From Thermochaetoides thermophila DSM 1495 (Eukaryota; Ascomycota; Sordariomycetes; Sordariales; Chaetomiaceae): a stretch of DNA of 64,000 nucleotides. Position numbers and translations under genes: made by a program. The notes beneath the pieces were generated by a model. It saw only the letters and a program-made list of their open reading frames with translations, made no database searches and was not told where the DNA came from. This document shows positions 13,312 through 25,414 of the stretch, in pieces; within the stretch, counting starts at the first letter, position 1, and every line of letters starts with the position of its first letter. The stretch is taken from the NCBI RefSeq assembly GCF_000221225.1, contig NW_006383032.1, forward strand, positions 4,695,213 through 4,759,212. The letters are read 5' to 3'.

Positions 13312-14067
13312 GTTAAAGGTTGAAGTTTCTTCCGGCCACCAACGATCACGTTTCTGATAGACCCTGGGAAGGCAGGTTGCACTGAGCGTCATGCTGCGGT
13401 CTGACGCGAAAGAAAGGAGATGTGCGCGCAGGGCTGGTTGCTTATTTGTGAGCCACAACGTGACTTAAAAAAAGGCTTGACTTGAAAGGTTTGCTTCCGC
13501 ATCACATCCCTCTGTTCAGGGGAAACGTGATTATGGATATGGCTTATCCGTCAAAGAGTCAAAATTTCAAAATTCTAACGTGCTCTGCTTGTAGGTCTTA
13601 AGATCCTGCACTTTGGATACGGCAGTTGTTGGGTCGCTCAACTAGCGTGAACTGCAACGTGCTCGTGTGCACATGGATGTGGTGAGGTACCTCCATGGGC
13701 GGTGGGTTGCTGCTGTACAGGGGTTCCAGACAAGGGTGTATCCAGCACCAAACGCTGATTGGCCGAGAAGCTTCCCACATTTCGGGAAGCTCCCGACCTG
13801 AGGCTGCATCGTTGGCCAGTGGTTTCGTGCGGCGCTCCGCAGCACAACGACAGAGCTCTCAGCACCTCGCAGCCTGACAAGGCCACTGCCTGCTGGCAAG
13901 CTAACACCGTCGTCATCGGCTTTATCGCCTGCCAGCTCATTCCGCGCGTTCCCAACCATCGTCCGTCGTGTCATGATTGCCAACTACAGTCTCCATGCCT
14001 TCTGATGGCGGAGCTTTGAGCAAGTCACTGCCATCATACTATATCTTCGAGTCCTCAGCTTATCACA
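13312..14067. promoter_or_regulatory. Divergent promoter region CSF1 / Hfl1-like gene
   Basis: A 756-base region between two start codons pointing away from each other, so both promoters must lie here. Overlapping open frames at 13638-13983 on both strands have no recognisable domains and are taken as chance. I cannot assign specific transcription-factor sites. Confidence 0.45.
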
Positions 14068-16165
14068 ATGACCGGAGGTACTGGGCAGAAGTTCGAGGCA
14101 GCAACCACTGTTGTTGCCGGTGTCGCATCCCTCATCGCGACTTTGCTCTCTATTGTGTACGTGATCTGGCTCTCCCAATTAGCCATATCCCACATTCTGC
14201 AAGTTCCCAGTGTACTGATGCGACACTACCCTGAGCTAGGTCAATATGGCTTCAGCTGTAAGCACGCTCTGCATGACGGAACCATGCCCCGTCCTGTCCT
14301 ACTAATGTTGGCCGCGTAGGAAAAATTATCGGAAGCCGCTGCTACAACGATATGTTGTCCGCATCCTTCTTATGTACGACTACCTGGATCCCATCCTTGA
14401 TATGTGCAGAATACTTAGCCGTTTATCGATAGGGTTCCGATATACTCGATCGCCTCTTGGACCAGCATGGTCTCCCGGTTGGCAGCCGATTTCCTTGACC
14501 CAGTCCGGGACATCTATGAGGTGAGGACTAGTTTTGCTATCGCCCGTGACATGAAAGCTTATTGCTCCAGGCGTTCACCATATACACGTTCTTCCAGTTG
14601 TTAATCAACTACCTCAACGGCGAACGTGCCCTCATCATAATGACCCACGGCCGAGAACCAGTCCATCATCTCTGGCCCCTTAACCATGTCTTACCCCGCG
14701 TTGACATCTCGGACCCCTATACCTTTCTCGCTATCAAGCGTGGGATCTTGCAGTATGCATGGCTGAAGCCGATTCTTGCGCTGGCTACCATCATCATGAA
14801 AGCAACCGACACATATCAAGAGGGTTATATCGGACTCAAGTCAGGCTATTTTTGGAGCGGCATCATCTACAACATCAGCGTGACCATCAGCCTTTATTCG
14901 CTCGGATTATTCTGGGTTTGCATGAACAATGACCTTAAACCCTTCCGTCCAATCCCGAAATTCCTTTGCGTCAAGCTCATTATTTTTGCTTCATACTGGC
15001 AAGGCTTCTTCCTCTCCATCCTAGTTTGGTTAGGTGCCATTCCCGACCAAGTTGAGGGCTACACTCCAGACAACCTTGCGGCTGCTATCCAGGATTTCTT
15101 GATCTGCATCGAGATGCCAGCCTTTGCGATTGCCCACTGGTATGCCTTTTCATGGCACGATTTTGCCGACAATCGGATCGCATCGGCAAGAATGCCAGTG
15201 TACTATGCCGCAAGAGATGCTTTTGGAATTCGCGACCTTATTCAAGACTCCAAAGAGACCTTCAAGGGTGATAAATACGGCTATCGGATTTTTGACTCTG
15301 GAGACAAGATTATGGCCCATGAGCTCTCCCGGTCGCGCCTGGCCCGCATCAAAGCAGGGATGCGATATGAACGAGGAGGAAAGGGGAAATATTGGCTTCC
15401 CAGACCAGAAGAGATCAAGGAAACGACGCCTCTGCTTGGGGGAAATGGCGGCCCAAGTCGAAGAAACGGATCCATCTCTCCACATACCAATAGCTTTGAG
15501 GAACCTGTTCTTGATCCCGAGGAAGAACAGCTATACGAGAGTGCGCGGAAGCTGGAATACGGAGATTGGAATGTAAGATTCTCTGGAGTAATCTTCTTTT
15601 AATCCCACTACCCTGTTTGGTTTCGCTAACATTACACGTTTAGTATCCTGTTATCACGGCAAGTGAGCCTGCCAGTAAACGATATATGTCGCCTCATCCA
15701 AGTCTGTATCAGCATACGCTCACAGGAAGCGTATACAACCGCTCTTCATCAAGTTCGGCGCACTCTGTTAGGTCTGACGATCCCCTAGGGAGACAGAAAA
15801 AAAAGGTCCAAGAAGGTCCCCAAGCTGGGGTCACGGATAAGAAAGGGAAGAAGAAAGCAATCTCACAAACATCATCTCCCAACCCTTCCTATGCCCTGGG
15901 GAAGAACCCCCTCGAAATTGCGTACGGCCCCACTGTTGGTACGCATCCTGAAATTACCACAGACGACTTTAATGTCGATGCCGAGCAGGGCCTACACAGG
16001 CCTCAAGATCCTGGAGCCAACCATTGGAAGACTGCCCTTCCAGTTCATGACGGACCAAGTGAAGAAGGATTCCAAGTATGGGGACAAGAAATAGAGAACG
16101 AGACTTCGCGCCAGACAAGCCCACACTTTGTCGTCGATAAGGAAGAAAACGTTTGGGGGAGGTAG
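14068..16165 (+). CDS. HFL1: TMEM184/OSTalpha (DUF300) membrane protein, Hfl1-like
   Basis: Seven-helix membrane protein of the organic-solute-transporter alpha/TMEM184 family. The characterised fungal member, Hfl1, sits in the vacuole membrane and recruits lipidated Atg8. Six exons: 14068-14156, 14240-14257, 14320-14373, 14433-14520, 14571-15572, 15644-16165 (590 aa). The joined N-terminal part reads SIWLQLKNYRKPLLQRYVV and VPIYSIASW, then the family core FQLLINYLNGERALIIMTHG and KPILALATIIMKATDTYQEG. A long soluble C-terminal tail follows (residues ~330-590) with the acidic dileucine-type motif ETTPLL, which matches the AP-3 vacuolar sorting consensus [DE]xxxL[LI]. Exon 2 is only 18 nt, yet phase and the conserved WLQ motif support it. 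Membrane family is certain; vacuolar location and Atg8 binding are inferred from the family. Confidence 0.88.
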
Positions 16166-17578
16166 TAGCGTCTCAATGGTTGCCCTTTCAAAAACCGCAT
16201 GTCAGAGCGCTTCTCAGATGATACTTTGTAGATACCCTTTACTTTTGTTTCTGCTGCGCTCGGATAGGCCAGGACTGATGTCTAGACAGTGGTGCATCGA
16301 GGTACCTAGCTTAAAATGTCCCATGTTGCGAGACGTTCCAAGCACAACTTTACATCACCTGCCCTGTCCGTAATTGATATCAATCCTAGAAATGTCTGGG
16401 CCAGTCGCTTAGGGTCGTTGATTGTTGGCTTGATTGTCTCCTGATTTGAGGATAATAAGACGATGACAGAAAGCGATCTGTTTGGGACCTTGGGGTCTCT
16501 GAGCCACAGTATCATTCCGGCACAGAGTCATGATTTCACACTGTATGTACCTACCTACTTTCCAGATACAGCAACCCGGCCTATAGACTCCGTATGGCAA
16601 TGACTTTTGTACTGCCTTCCTTCGAGCCAGTCGCGCTGTGAGACACATGGAGCTGCAATAAAGGTCGATTACTCAGGAACCCTACCCATGAATGGCGAGG
16701 TGTAAGTAAGCTGGTATCGATTCGTTGTCAGATGGCATGCAAGAGTAGTGGACGATTTTCGGCCCCGGGGCAAAAGCTGGCCATCCCACGCCGGCTTTGC
16801 TCATCGGTTTTGCCACGGCGCATTGGATTCATGGGACGACTAAACCTGCATCAGCAGCAGATGCGGGTCCCAAGCTTCTGAGTGTTGCGGAGCTCTTGTC
16901 ACGACGTTTGAGCTAAAGGATAATATTAAAGCACCAAGAGCTGTTAGCCCGAGCTATCGCTGCTGTCATAGGCATCTAGTTTTGTGTGCAATCGATGCGT
17001 AGCATCATTCGCACACGTTTGTGGGTTACAACTTTCTGCATCTTGTGCTGACCAAGAACCTGAAAGGTGCGTTGAAAAATTTCTGGTTGATCGCGGGGTT
17101 TGCTTTGTTGTTTTGGATTAGCGAGAGGCACGGCAGGGCTTGCCCTCGTCCTGGCCAGTTGCATCAGCCGACGCACAATCTAGGTAGCAGGGGCCAATGG
17201 AGGGGCAGCAAATCATGTTGACCGGCCCCACTATTTCGTCGTTTTACCCCTCCTCAAGTCATTCCCCCCGCTGCCTGAACAGTTTTCCTCTCCTTCACAA
17301 CCGCAAATAAAGGGCCAAAGAGCAGCTGGCATACAAATTCCACTGTCCTTGTCGCCTTTCCTCTCACCAGCCTCCTCTTGTTTCCAGCTGTCGGTCTGGG
17401 GCTGATAGCTGATCCACTGAGTAGGCCTGCGGGGACCCTGTTATCACTCTTGGGTTCGCCAACCTTAACACCTGCCCTTGGGGTTAAAAAAAATCTCTTC
17501 TCCGGGAGATTTCTTCACCAACCCTCATCACCAAACCAAAACCCATTTTAGCAGTTTGTCGCCAACAAAACCGCCAAA
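16166..17578. promoter_or_regulatory. Upstream region of the EF2 gene
   Basis: About 1.4 kb between the Hfl1-like stop codon and the EF2 start. It holds the 3' end of the former and the promoter and leader of a highly expressed gene. The final ~300 bases are pyrimidine-rich with a CAAATAAAGG stretch near 17303. No further gene is visible. Confidence 0.5.
17491..17512 (+). promoter_or_regulatory. Short inverted repeat in the EF2 5' leader region
   Basis: AAATCTC (17491-17497) and its exact complement GAGATTT (17506-17512) are separated by 8 bases, about 65 bases before the EF2 start codon. If transcribed it could form a small hairpin in the leader. Seven-base arms can arise by chance, so function is only a suggestion. 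Confidence 0.25.
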
Positions 17579-20547
17579 ATGGTCAAGTAAGTGCAGCAAG
17601 TTATTTTCTACTGGTCATTTCCTTCACTGGGGCAGAGCAGTTTGTCGCTGCCGCTTGCTGTGCTCATTGCACATATCCAGCGACATTTCTGCTTTTGCTC
17701 TACCCCGCCCGGAGATAAGGGACAGGACTGCCAATGACGACGGTGAGAACAGTATTGACAATGTCTCGACAACAGCTTCACGATTGAGGAGATTCGGGCC
17801 TTGATGGGTAAGTTGTCTGCCATGATGTGAAGGATGGCGTTGGCTTTTGTGCTGACTGTCGAATGCAGACAAGCCCACGAACGTGCGCAACATGTCCGTC
17901 ATTGCGCATGTCGATCACGGCAAGTCCACCCTGACCGACTCTCTTCTGGCTAAGGCCGGTATCATTTCTACCGGTAAGGCTGGTGAGGCTCGCGCGACAG
18001 ATACGCGAGCCGATGAACAAGAACGTGGTATTACTATTAAGTCCACTGCCATTTCCCTCTACGGCAGCTTGCCCGATGAGGAGGATCTCAAGGACATTGT
18101 TGGCCAGGAGTCCAACGGTAAAGCTCCCCTCCCCCCCTCAGTTTCCTTTCCCCTCCAATTGGCCAATTGCTGATTTCTTCGCAGGCAAGGACTTCCTGAT
18201 CAACCTCATTGACTCCCCCGGCCACGTCGACTTCTCGTCCGAGGTCACTGCTGCTCTTCGTGTCACTGATGGTGCCCTCGTCGTCGTCGACACTGTCGAG
18301 GGTGTCTGCGTCCAGACTGAGACTGTGCTTCGCCAGGCCCTTGCTGAGCGCATCAAGCCTGTTGTTATCATTAACAAGGTTGACCGTGCTCTGCTCGAGC
18401 TTCAGGTCACCAAGGAGGACCTTTACCAGTCCTTCTCCCGCACCATCGAGTCGGTCAACGTCATCATCTCTACCTATCTTGACAAGGCCCTTGGCGACGT
18501 TCAGGTCTACCCCGAAAAGGGTACCGTCGCTTTCGGCTCTGGTCTCCACGGCTGGGCTTTCACTATCCGCCAGTTCGCCACCCGCTACGCTAAGAAGTTC
18601 GGTGTTGACCGCAACAAGATGATGGAGCGTCTCTGGGTAGGTTTCTTGCGCTTGCCAGACGCGATGCGAGATGCCTTGCTAACTAGACACAGGGCGACAA
18701 CTACTTCAACCCCAAGACCAAGAAGTGGACCAAGAGCCCGACTGCTGCTGACGGCACCCAACTTGAACGTGCCTTCTGCCAGTTCATCCTCGACCCCATC
18801 TTCAGGATCTTCAATGCTGTCATGAACTTCAAGAAGGATGAGGTCAACACACTCCTTGATAAGCTGAACCTCAAGCTTCCCGCTGAGGACCGCGACAAGG
18901 AGGGCAAGCAACTTCTGAAGGCCGTCATGCGTACTTTCCTGCCGGCTGCTGACTGCCTGCTGGAAATGATGATCCTGCACCTCCCGTCGCCCGTCACGGC
19001 CCAAAAGTATCGTGTCGAGACCCTCTACGAGGGTCCTCTGGACGATGAGGCTGCCATCAGTATCCGTGACTGCAACCCTAACGGCCCTCTGATGTTGTAT
19101 GTCTCCAAGATGGTGCCGACCTCCGATAAGGGTCGCTTCTATGCTTTCGGCCGTGTCTTCTCCGGTACCGTCCGCTCCGGTCTCAAGGTCCGCATCCAGG
19201 GTCCCAACTACACCCCTGGCAAGAAAGACGATCTCTTCATCAAGGCTATCCAGCGTACCGTCCTGATGATGGGCGCCAAGGTTGAACCCATTGATGACCT
19301 GCCCGCCGGCAACATCGTTGGTCTGGTCGGCATTGACCAGTTCCTGCTCAAGTCTGGTACCCTCACCACCAGCGAGACGGCCCACAACCTCAAGGTCATG
19401 AAGTTCTCTGTCTCGCCCGTCGTGCGCCGCTCTGTCCAGGTCAAGAACGCTGCCGATCTTCCCAAGCTTGTCGAAGGTCTCAAGCGTCTGTCCAAGTCGG
19501 ATCCTTGCGTCCTGTGCTACACCTCTGAGTCTGGCGAGCACGTCGTTGCTGGCGCTGGTGAGCTTCACCTTGAGATTTGCCTGAAGGATCTCGAGGAGGA
19601 CCACGCCGGTGTTCCTCTCAACATTTCGGACCCTGTCGTCCAGTACCGTGAGACTGTCACTTCCAAGTCGAGCATGACTGCCCTGTCCAAGTCTCCTAAC
19701 AAGCACAACCGTTTGTACATGGTTGCTGAGCCTCTTGATGAGGAGCTCTGCAAGGAGATCGAGGCTGGACGCATCTCGCCTCGGGACGATTTCAAGGCCC
19801 GCGCCCGTGTCCTCGCTGACGACTTCGGCTGGGATGTCACCGATGCCCGCAAGATTTGGGCTTTCGGTCCCGATACCACTGGCGCCAACCTGCTGGTCGA
19901 CCAGACCAAGGCCGTCCAGTACCTGCAGGAAATCAAGGATTCTGTTGTCTCCGGTTTCCAGTGGGCCACTCGCGAGGGTCCCCTTGGTGAGGAGCCGATG
20001 CGCTCCATCCGCTTCAACATCCTTGATGTTACTCTGCACGCTGATGCCATCCACCGTGGTGGTGGCCAGATTATTCCCACTGCTCGTCGTGTGCTGTACG
20101 CCGCAACTCTCTTGGCCGAGCCTGCTCTCCTCGAGCCCATCTTCCTTGTCGAGATTCAGGTTCCCGAGAGCGCCATGGGCGGCGTCTACGGCGTCCTCAC
20201 CCGCAGGAGAGGTCACGTCTTCAGCGAGGAGCAGCGCCCAGGCACTCCTCTCTTCAACATCAAGGCCTATCTGCCCGTCATGGAGTCTTTCGGCTTCAAT
20301 GGCGATCTGCGTGCTGCTACTTCTGGTCAGGCCTTCCCTCAGTCTGTCTTCGATCACTGGCAGGTTCTTCCTGGTGGTTCTCCTCTGGATCCTACTACCA
20401 AGGTTGGCCAAGTTGTCCAGGAGATGCGCAAGCGCAAGGGTCTCAAGGTGGAGGTCCCGGGCTACGAGAACGTAAGTGACGATGACCCCTATCCCTCTGG
20501 GTTCGGTAAAATGCTAACAAGTAATCCAGTACTACGACAAGCTCTAA
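17579..20547 (+). CDS. EFT1: Elongation factor 2 (eEF2)
   Basis: GTPase that drives ribosomal translocation. Six exons: 17579-17586 (8 nt), 17776-17807, 17869-18117, 18185-18636, 18693-20471, 20530-20547, giving 845 aa, close to the usual 842-844. The joined N-terminus is MVNFTIEEIRALMDKP. GTP-binding motifs follow: AHVDHGKS (P-loop), DSPGH (G3) and NKVD (G4). Near the C-terminus HADAIHRGGGQ holds the histidine (residue ~701) that is converted to diphthamide. The protein ends YYDKL, typical of the family. The first intron (189 nt) interrupts codon 3, a common layout in highly expressed fungal genes. Codon use is strongly biased to C-ending codons, which leaves a long meaningless open frame on the opposite strand. 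Identification is certain. Confidence 0.98.
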
Positions 20548-21082
20548 ACGCTGTTTGGTGGTTTCCGGGTAACCTGCTGAATCGAGCCCTCGGGAACTTA
20601 AGCGCCACTTCGTTTGGCCTAGTTTCCTCGAGGTTTGTAGGATTGTTGGGTCGACGAAATAACAGAGGCAAGCAGGCGGCACAGCGGAGTTCCATAACCA
20701 AATCTATAGAGTGTTATTGGACTCGGATCATACAGCCAGATCATGCACCCCCTGTTTGGTAGCAAAAGGTAGAAAGGTATCAATGAAGCTCGTGAAGTTT
20801 GACCAAAGTTGCCGACCGAAATGGCTCAAGATCGAATCAAGTGATTATATATATATACTACGTACTACCTAGTAGGCTTCTTCGCCAACTTTTCGTCTGT
20901 TTCTTTGTAGAGTTATGCCGGATCTGTTTCGTCTGACACTTTGCACAACTCAAGATCAGCACAGGGTGGCAGTAACAATTCTAAAGTTTTGAAGAACCAT
21001 GTCGATTGGTAGTTCCTTGGTACCCATGATGTTGTATTCTGATCTGGCACACTGGTCTCAACCTGGAACTACTGTGTTCGTG
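20548..21082. other. Convergent 3' region EF2 / Atos-family gene
   Basis: About 530 bases between two stop codons. It contains a short TA dinucleotide run near 20847-20858. It should hold both 3' untranslated regions; no coding feature is supported. Confidence 0.45.
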
Positions 21083-23376
21083 TTATCGCAATGATGGTGA
21101 GTTCGACTGCTGTTGTTCTCCGTGGTGTTGCTGTTGCTGTTGCTGCTGCTGCTGCTGCTGCTGCTGTCGCAATGCGCTGAACTCGCGTAGTTGCTGAGAA
21201 AGAAGACCTTCGTTCCCCATGACATTGCCGCCGCTGTTGGAGGGTTTGATGGCGGTTGTAGTTCGAACAAAGGGGTCCATGATTGGGAAAGAGCCTTCCC
21301 CCGAACTTAGACTTGTTAGGGATGGGCTATCTTGGTCTTGTTTCTGTTCCCGCTGCTGATGATGCACGTGGTGATGGTGATGGTGGAGATGATTGTGAAG
21401 GGGATGACGGTGTAGCGCGGGATGGACTAATGTTGTATGTAGATTGCCGACGCTGTGGTGACGTAGGGTTTGTTCTGACCCAAACGATGAATTGTCGTGA
21501 ATCTGGTTACTGGAGGCCATGTTCGAAGGAGGGTGCATCACCCGCATGGGCTTGTAAGGGGTAAACCGCGGATCTGGGTAAGTGAGCTCATTACGTAGCT
21601 TCTCCTTGCCATCGGGCACACGGTTGGCAAATACGACACGTATGGACTTGTAGAGGTAAAATCGGCCCCTGGAGGTGCAGCATATGTGTAAGTGGATAAG
21701 GTAACGGAGGGTTGGACGCTCCACGGCCGCCGCCGTCGCTGCGTTTTTGGCGCTCTCGGGCATGTCTGGGTCGAGGATAGGACCAGCGGAGTAGCTCCGC
21801 TGGCGGATGAAGGTTTTTGTGCCAGGTTCCATTCCTGTGAGGTCATATGGCACGAGGAAGAGCTTGACTGCGGTCTTGTTCTGGTTTTTTATGACTATTT
21901 GGAGCTGCCCCTTCTCTGGTATGCGGTAACAGCCCCCAGGAGGTGCCTTCGGGGATCGTGAACGCCTCTTGATTTTAGGTTTGGACGAGATATCGACTTC
22001 AGACGCTTCAGCTTGGCTGTCGTTTACTTGTGCCTCATCACTGGCAAGGCCTTTGCGATCCTGTATCCTGGACTGTAGTTTTCTCTTGAGCCTCTGCTCC
22101 TCGTCTGGGTTTGGCAGCCCATTCTCCAAGTCTATCTGTCCTACGTACGGACTTGGGCCTTCATCAACTTTACTGCTGCTTGAAGAAGTCCCACCGTAAC
22201 TGTAAAAAACAGCTGAGAAAGGTAGCGTTACATGAGGTGGGCAGCGTAAACTCTGTTTGCATTTTCCTAAGCCCAAAACACCAATTTGGGCTAGGAACTC
22301 TATGGGCTTGGACGGAGATGTTGACATGCGACCTCGAAGAATGCTTTCTTCAAACGAACCCACCATGGAAGCATGCTGCAAGGGTGAGTGTTCTGGACTG
22401 AGGGATGGTCTTCGGAGATGAGAAAACGACGGTGTTTGGAAGTCAGAACCTGAGGACGAAAACACGGGCGTCGAGTTGAGCGAGCGTCGAGGCTGATGAG
22501 CTTGGTATGGGAACGTCCTCTCTCGAAGAATTAGGGTCTGAACACTGCTCGAAAGGTTGACAAAGGAGGATTGGGTATGTTTTAATGTATGACGACGTGT
22601 GCTGCAAGGACTGTTTTGTATGTTGATGCTGTTGAAGGGTGAACTCAGGTCAACATCATCATTACTCTGAGACCGTGCCAAGGGACTTGTTGGCGGCATG
22701 TATAAGAAATTTGGCGAGAGCGAAGAGCTCAACGGAGAGTGGCAAGGTGAGTGGAACGCTTCTCTTCTGTAACTGCGAAAGCCTTCGGTAAAATCGAAAT
22801 GGAGGGTATCTCTAGGTGGTGAAGTGCCGACCCATGAAGGATCAAAGGATTGGAAAGGGCTCTTCGGTTTAACAGTCTTGGAAACCATGCTGGAGATGGG
22901 AGAGTGCTCTTGGGGAGTGAAGTTGCCCGCATGGAGCGCGGAACGTGGGCGTTCTATACCAAGCCCAGCTTGTTGCAGATCGTCGATGCTCAGTTGATTT
23001 CTTTGATCTTGTCTCTCGGGAGTGATGGTTGCAGCAGGAAGCAAGCCAGTTGAGGCCGGGCGGGATTGATTGGGCGTTTGGGGCGGCTCGGAGCCTTTCT
23101 CAGATTGAAGGAGTGACCCAAGCTACTCTCCTCAGTTAGTCCAGAGAACTAAGTCCTGACCAAGGGAGAAATGAAGTAAAAACATACGTGACGGCTTGGT
23201 ATCCATGTTGGGCTTTCACCCCTCTTTAGGCGTTCGATGAGCTCGGCCCGGTCTGTAACTGCATTTTGGAGTCGGGGAGGTGTGGTTGGTCCAGCAAGGC
23301 CATCAGGATCAGAACCCTCACAAAATTTAGCACAAATGTCTTCCTCAGAAGGACGACGACCGAGACATTTCCCCAT
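21083..23376 (-). CDS. Atos/FAM214-family protein (meiotic chromosome-segregation domain)
   Basis: Predicted nuclear regulatory protein of the Atos (FAM214/DUF4210) family, which includes the Drosophila transcriptional regulator Atossa and fungal proteins annotated with a meiotic chromosome-segregation domain. Exons: 23376-23188 and 23122-21083 (742 aa), joined in phase 0 over an intron with GTATGT donor and CTAAC branch. Domain 1 (residues ~318-375) contains FEESILRGRM and FLAQIGVLGLG, then CPPHVTLPFSAVFYSYG. Domain 2 (~460-560) has YRIPEKGQLQIVIKN and FLVPYDLTGMEPGTKTFIRQ, then LRYLIHLHICCTSRGRFYLY. The N-terminal 300 residues are Ser/Pro-rich. The C-terminal tail carries a His-rich stretch (~634-651) and 13 consecutive Gln (~714-726). 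Family assignment is confident; the molecular role in fungi is not established. Confidence 0.87.
21128..21166 (-). repeat. CAG/CAA trinucleotide repeat coding for 13 Gln
   Basis: Thirteen consecutive CAG or CAA codons on the minus strand near the 3' end of the Atos-family gene, directly followed by HHGEQQQ. The CAG run at one end is uninterrupted, so length variation between strains is likely. Confidence 0.9.
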
Positions 23377-24627
23377 GTTTGCGATCGAAAGGTTTCGAGG
23401 CTTGGGCGCGTTCTATGAATTATAGGGATGTGTGTACAAAGCTGCCAACGGGGCCGCCGCTGTCAGAGTCAGATCAGTCCGGCTTGGGAGCTCAAGGCTT
23501 GTAAACAGGATCGCAGAAGGTAAATTCAGTCTTGTTGGTTCGGTGAGATGAGTAACAATGAACAAGAGGGGGGATGGTATTGGCAGCCGCTGGATTCGGG
23601 CACACAATACCATCATCACTCAAGGCTTGATTGATGCCTGTTACTTGGGGTCTCGGGTCTTGGATTCCGCCGGATATTGTCGAGAACCCAAGCAAGCACC
23701 CAAAGGGCCCTTATAATAACACGGCCTCCACAAGCTTAAGGATACCGCAGGCACTTTCAGTCTAGGTGGCGGAGTGGTTCAGGGGGGCTCTGACTGCCAG
23801 CAAGAGTGACGGTGGGCGCGGTCACACCTACTGATGTCCACGTCCAGTCTCTTTCATCAAGATGACAAATGACAACCGCCCCGATGACGTTCCGAAAATG
23901 AGTGTCAGATGTAGTGTTGGACTGAGCGTTGATGTCCTGGTAGTACTCTTCTGCTAGGCAATCCCTATATCAACAGCCATTGGCATCCTGCCTTTTTATA
24001 TGGGGAGATGGACACAGCGTGGTCGCAGTTTGGGATTGCACTTAACGATGGCTCACCCGACTGATTGATAATAGAAGCCAAATACCTTGCTTTGAACCAG
24101 GCCCTTGCGTCAGACATTCCGTACAGTATGACCACCCAAAAACAGCCCTTGACCAGACACTGTCTGAACAAAACGATCTGTCTGCTGGTATCAGGAGCAG
24201 TAGGAGAGTTGGCGTTTTCCTGCTTAAGTAGTCAATAATCAACAAGGAGAAAGGCTCGGATCCGGCTTAGTACAGCCACTGCTGGCTCATTGCACATACT
24301 TTGATCATGTTATTCTTTTCACAGCAAAGGCCCCGGACATGGCTTTACCAAGCACATCTTTGAACACAGTCCCGTTAGGTTTGCTGAACTGTACGGAGTA
24401 GGTAGGTAACCAGCAGTTATCTGTACAGTATGCACTCGAAAAAGCACGGACACCTAATGCATGCAGTGCTCCACCCTAGAGGTTATGCCAAGTGGGCGGC
24501 ATTAGTTGGGAAGAGCTCGAGATCCCAGCCAAACTCCTTATCTTATCGCATGCTTTTTTCTGGGAGACCTACATCGCCAACTTTGTCTTTGCGACAACAC
24601 TACTGCCAAGCGGGGTCACACATCATA
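23377..24627. promoter_or_regulatory. Divergent promoter region Atos-family gene / FYV7
   Basis: About 1.25 kb between divergent start codons. A segment near 23765 begins like a tRNA A-box (TGGCGGAGTGG) but has no B-box or cloverleaf. Otherwise I see only promoter-type sequence. Confidence 0.4.
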
Positions 24628-25414
24628 ATGGCTGCCAAACGAGCTCGTGAAGAGGATGAATCTTCTGATGCCGGTGCATCACATTCAGCAGATAATGCTA
24701 GGACATCAAAAAAGGCGAAGCATGGCTTCCGTGTTGGCCCCGAGAACCTTCCTGACGGTCCTTGGCGCCGGAAAGGTACATCAGTGTCGTTGCTTCTCTT
24801 TTTTCTTGAGAGCGTCTTTCTAATGTATGCGTTTTCCAGTGACAAAGATCAAAAAAGAACTCATTACAAAGGCCAAGGTCAAAAAGGAATATGCCAAAGT
24901 CAAGGCCGAATACCAAAAGAACGCGCCTGCCAATCCATTCCCGATTCCTGCTGATCCCACCCAGCCCGAGTCATTCAAGTCCCAAACGGCCGATCAACAA
25001 CCCTCCGATAATACTCCGCAAATGCACCCAGAACGCCAAGCTATGCTAGAAGCTGCAAGCGCCGCATCTTTCCGTCCAGAAAATGGGGATAAGTCGAAAG
25101 AGACTACGGGAAAAGACAAGCAAGAAGAGGGAAAACAAGACGGCCCTAATGACCGGCGTCCCAAGAAGAAGAGGAGGCCAGACTATTTCAGCAAGGAGCT
25201 AGCGGAGGCCGAGAAGGCAAAGAAGGAAGCTGAGGAGCGCGCAGCGGAGAAAAAGCGGCGTGAGGAGGAGAAACAAAAACGCATTGCCGAGCGCGAGCGG
25301 CTCCGCAAGATGATGGCTAAGGCCCGGCAGCCTGGGAAAGACGGGAAAAGGAAGCTTGGAAGAGAGAGCGCAGTGCTGCTGGAGAAGGTTAAAAAGTTGA
25401 TGGGGAAAGAATAA
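24628..25414 (+). CDS. FYV7: Fyv7-like rRNA-processing protein
   Basis: Small basic nucleolar protein needed for processing of the 35S pre-rRNA and 18S rRNA maturation. Exons 24628-24775 and 24840-25414 (240 aa), split after RRK in phase 1. The N-terminal family motif FRVGPENLPDGPWRRK runs into VTKIKKELITKAKVKKEY. A variable acidic and polar middle follows. The C-terminus has a long charged helix rich in Lys, Glu, Ala and Arg (residues ~150-215), then RKLGRESAVLLEKVKKLMGK, the typical Fyv7 end. The Kozak context and the KRAR basic cluster right after the start support ATG 24628. Function is inferred from the yeast orthologue. Confidence 0.87.

Noticed and set aside
18585..20411. 608-codon open frame antisense to EF2
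   Set aside because: It mirrors the C-ending codon bias of EF2. It has no domain, and the sense strand is certainly EF2.
21538..21846. Minus-strand frame inside the Atos-family gene
   Set aside because: It is an out-of-phase shadow of the conserved Atos domains.
23764..23845. tRNA-like segment starting GGTGGCGGAGTGG
   Set aside because: Only the A-box resembles a tRNA. There is no B-box (GGTTCRAnnCC) and the arms do not pair.
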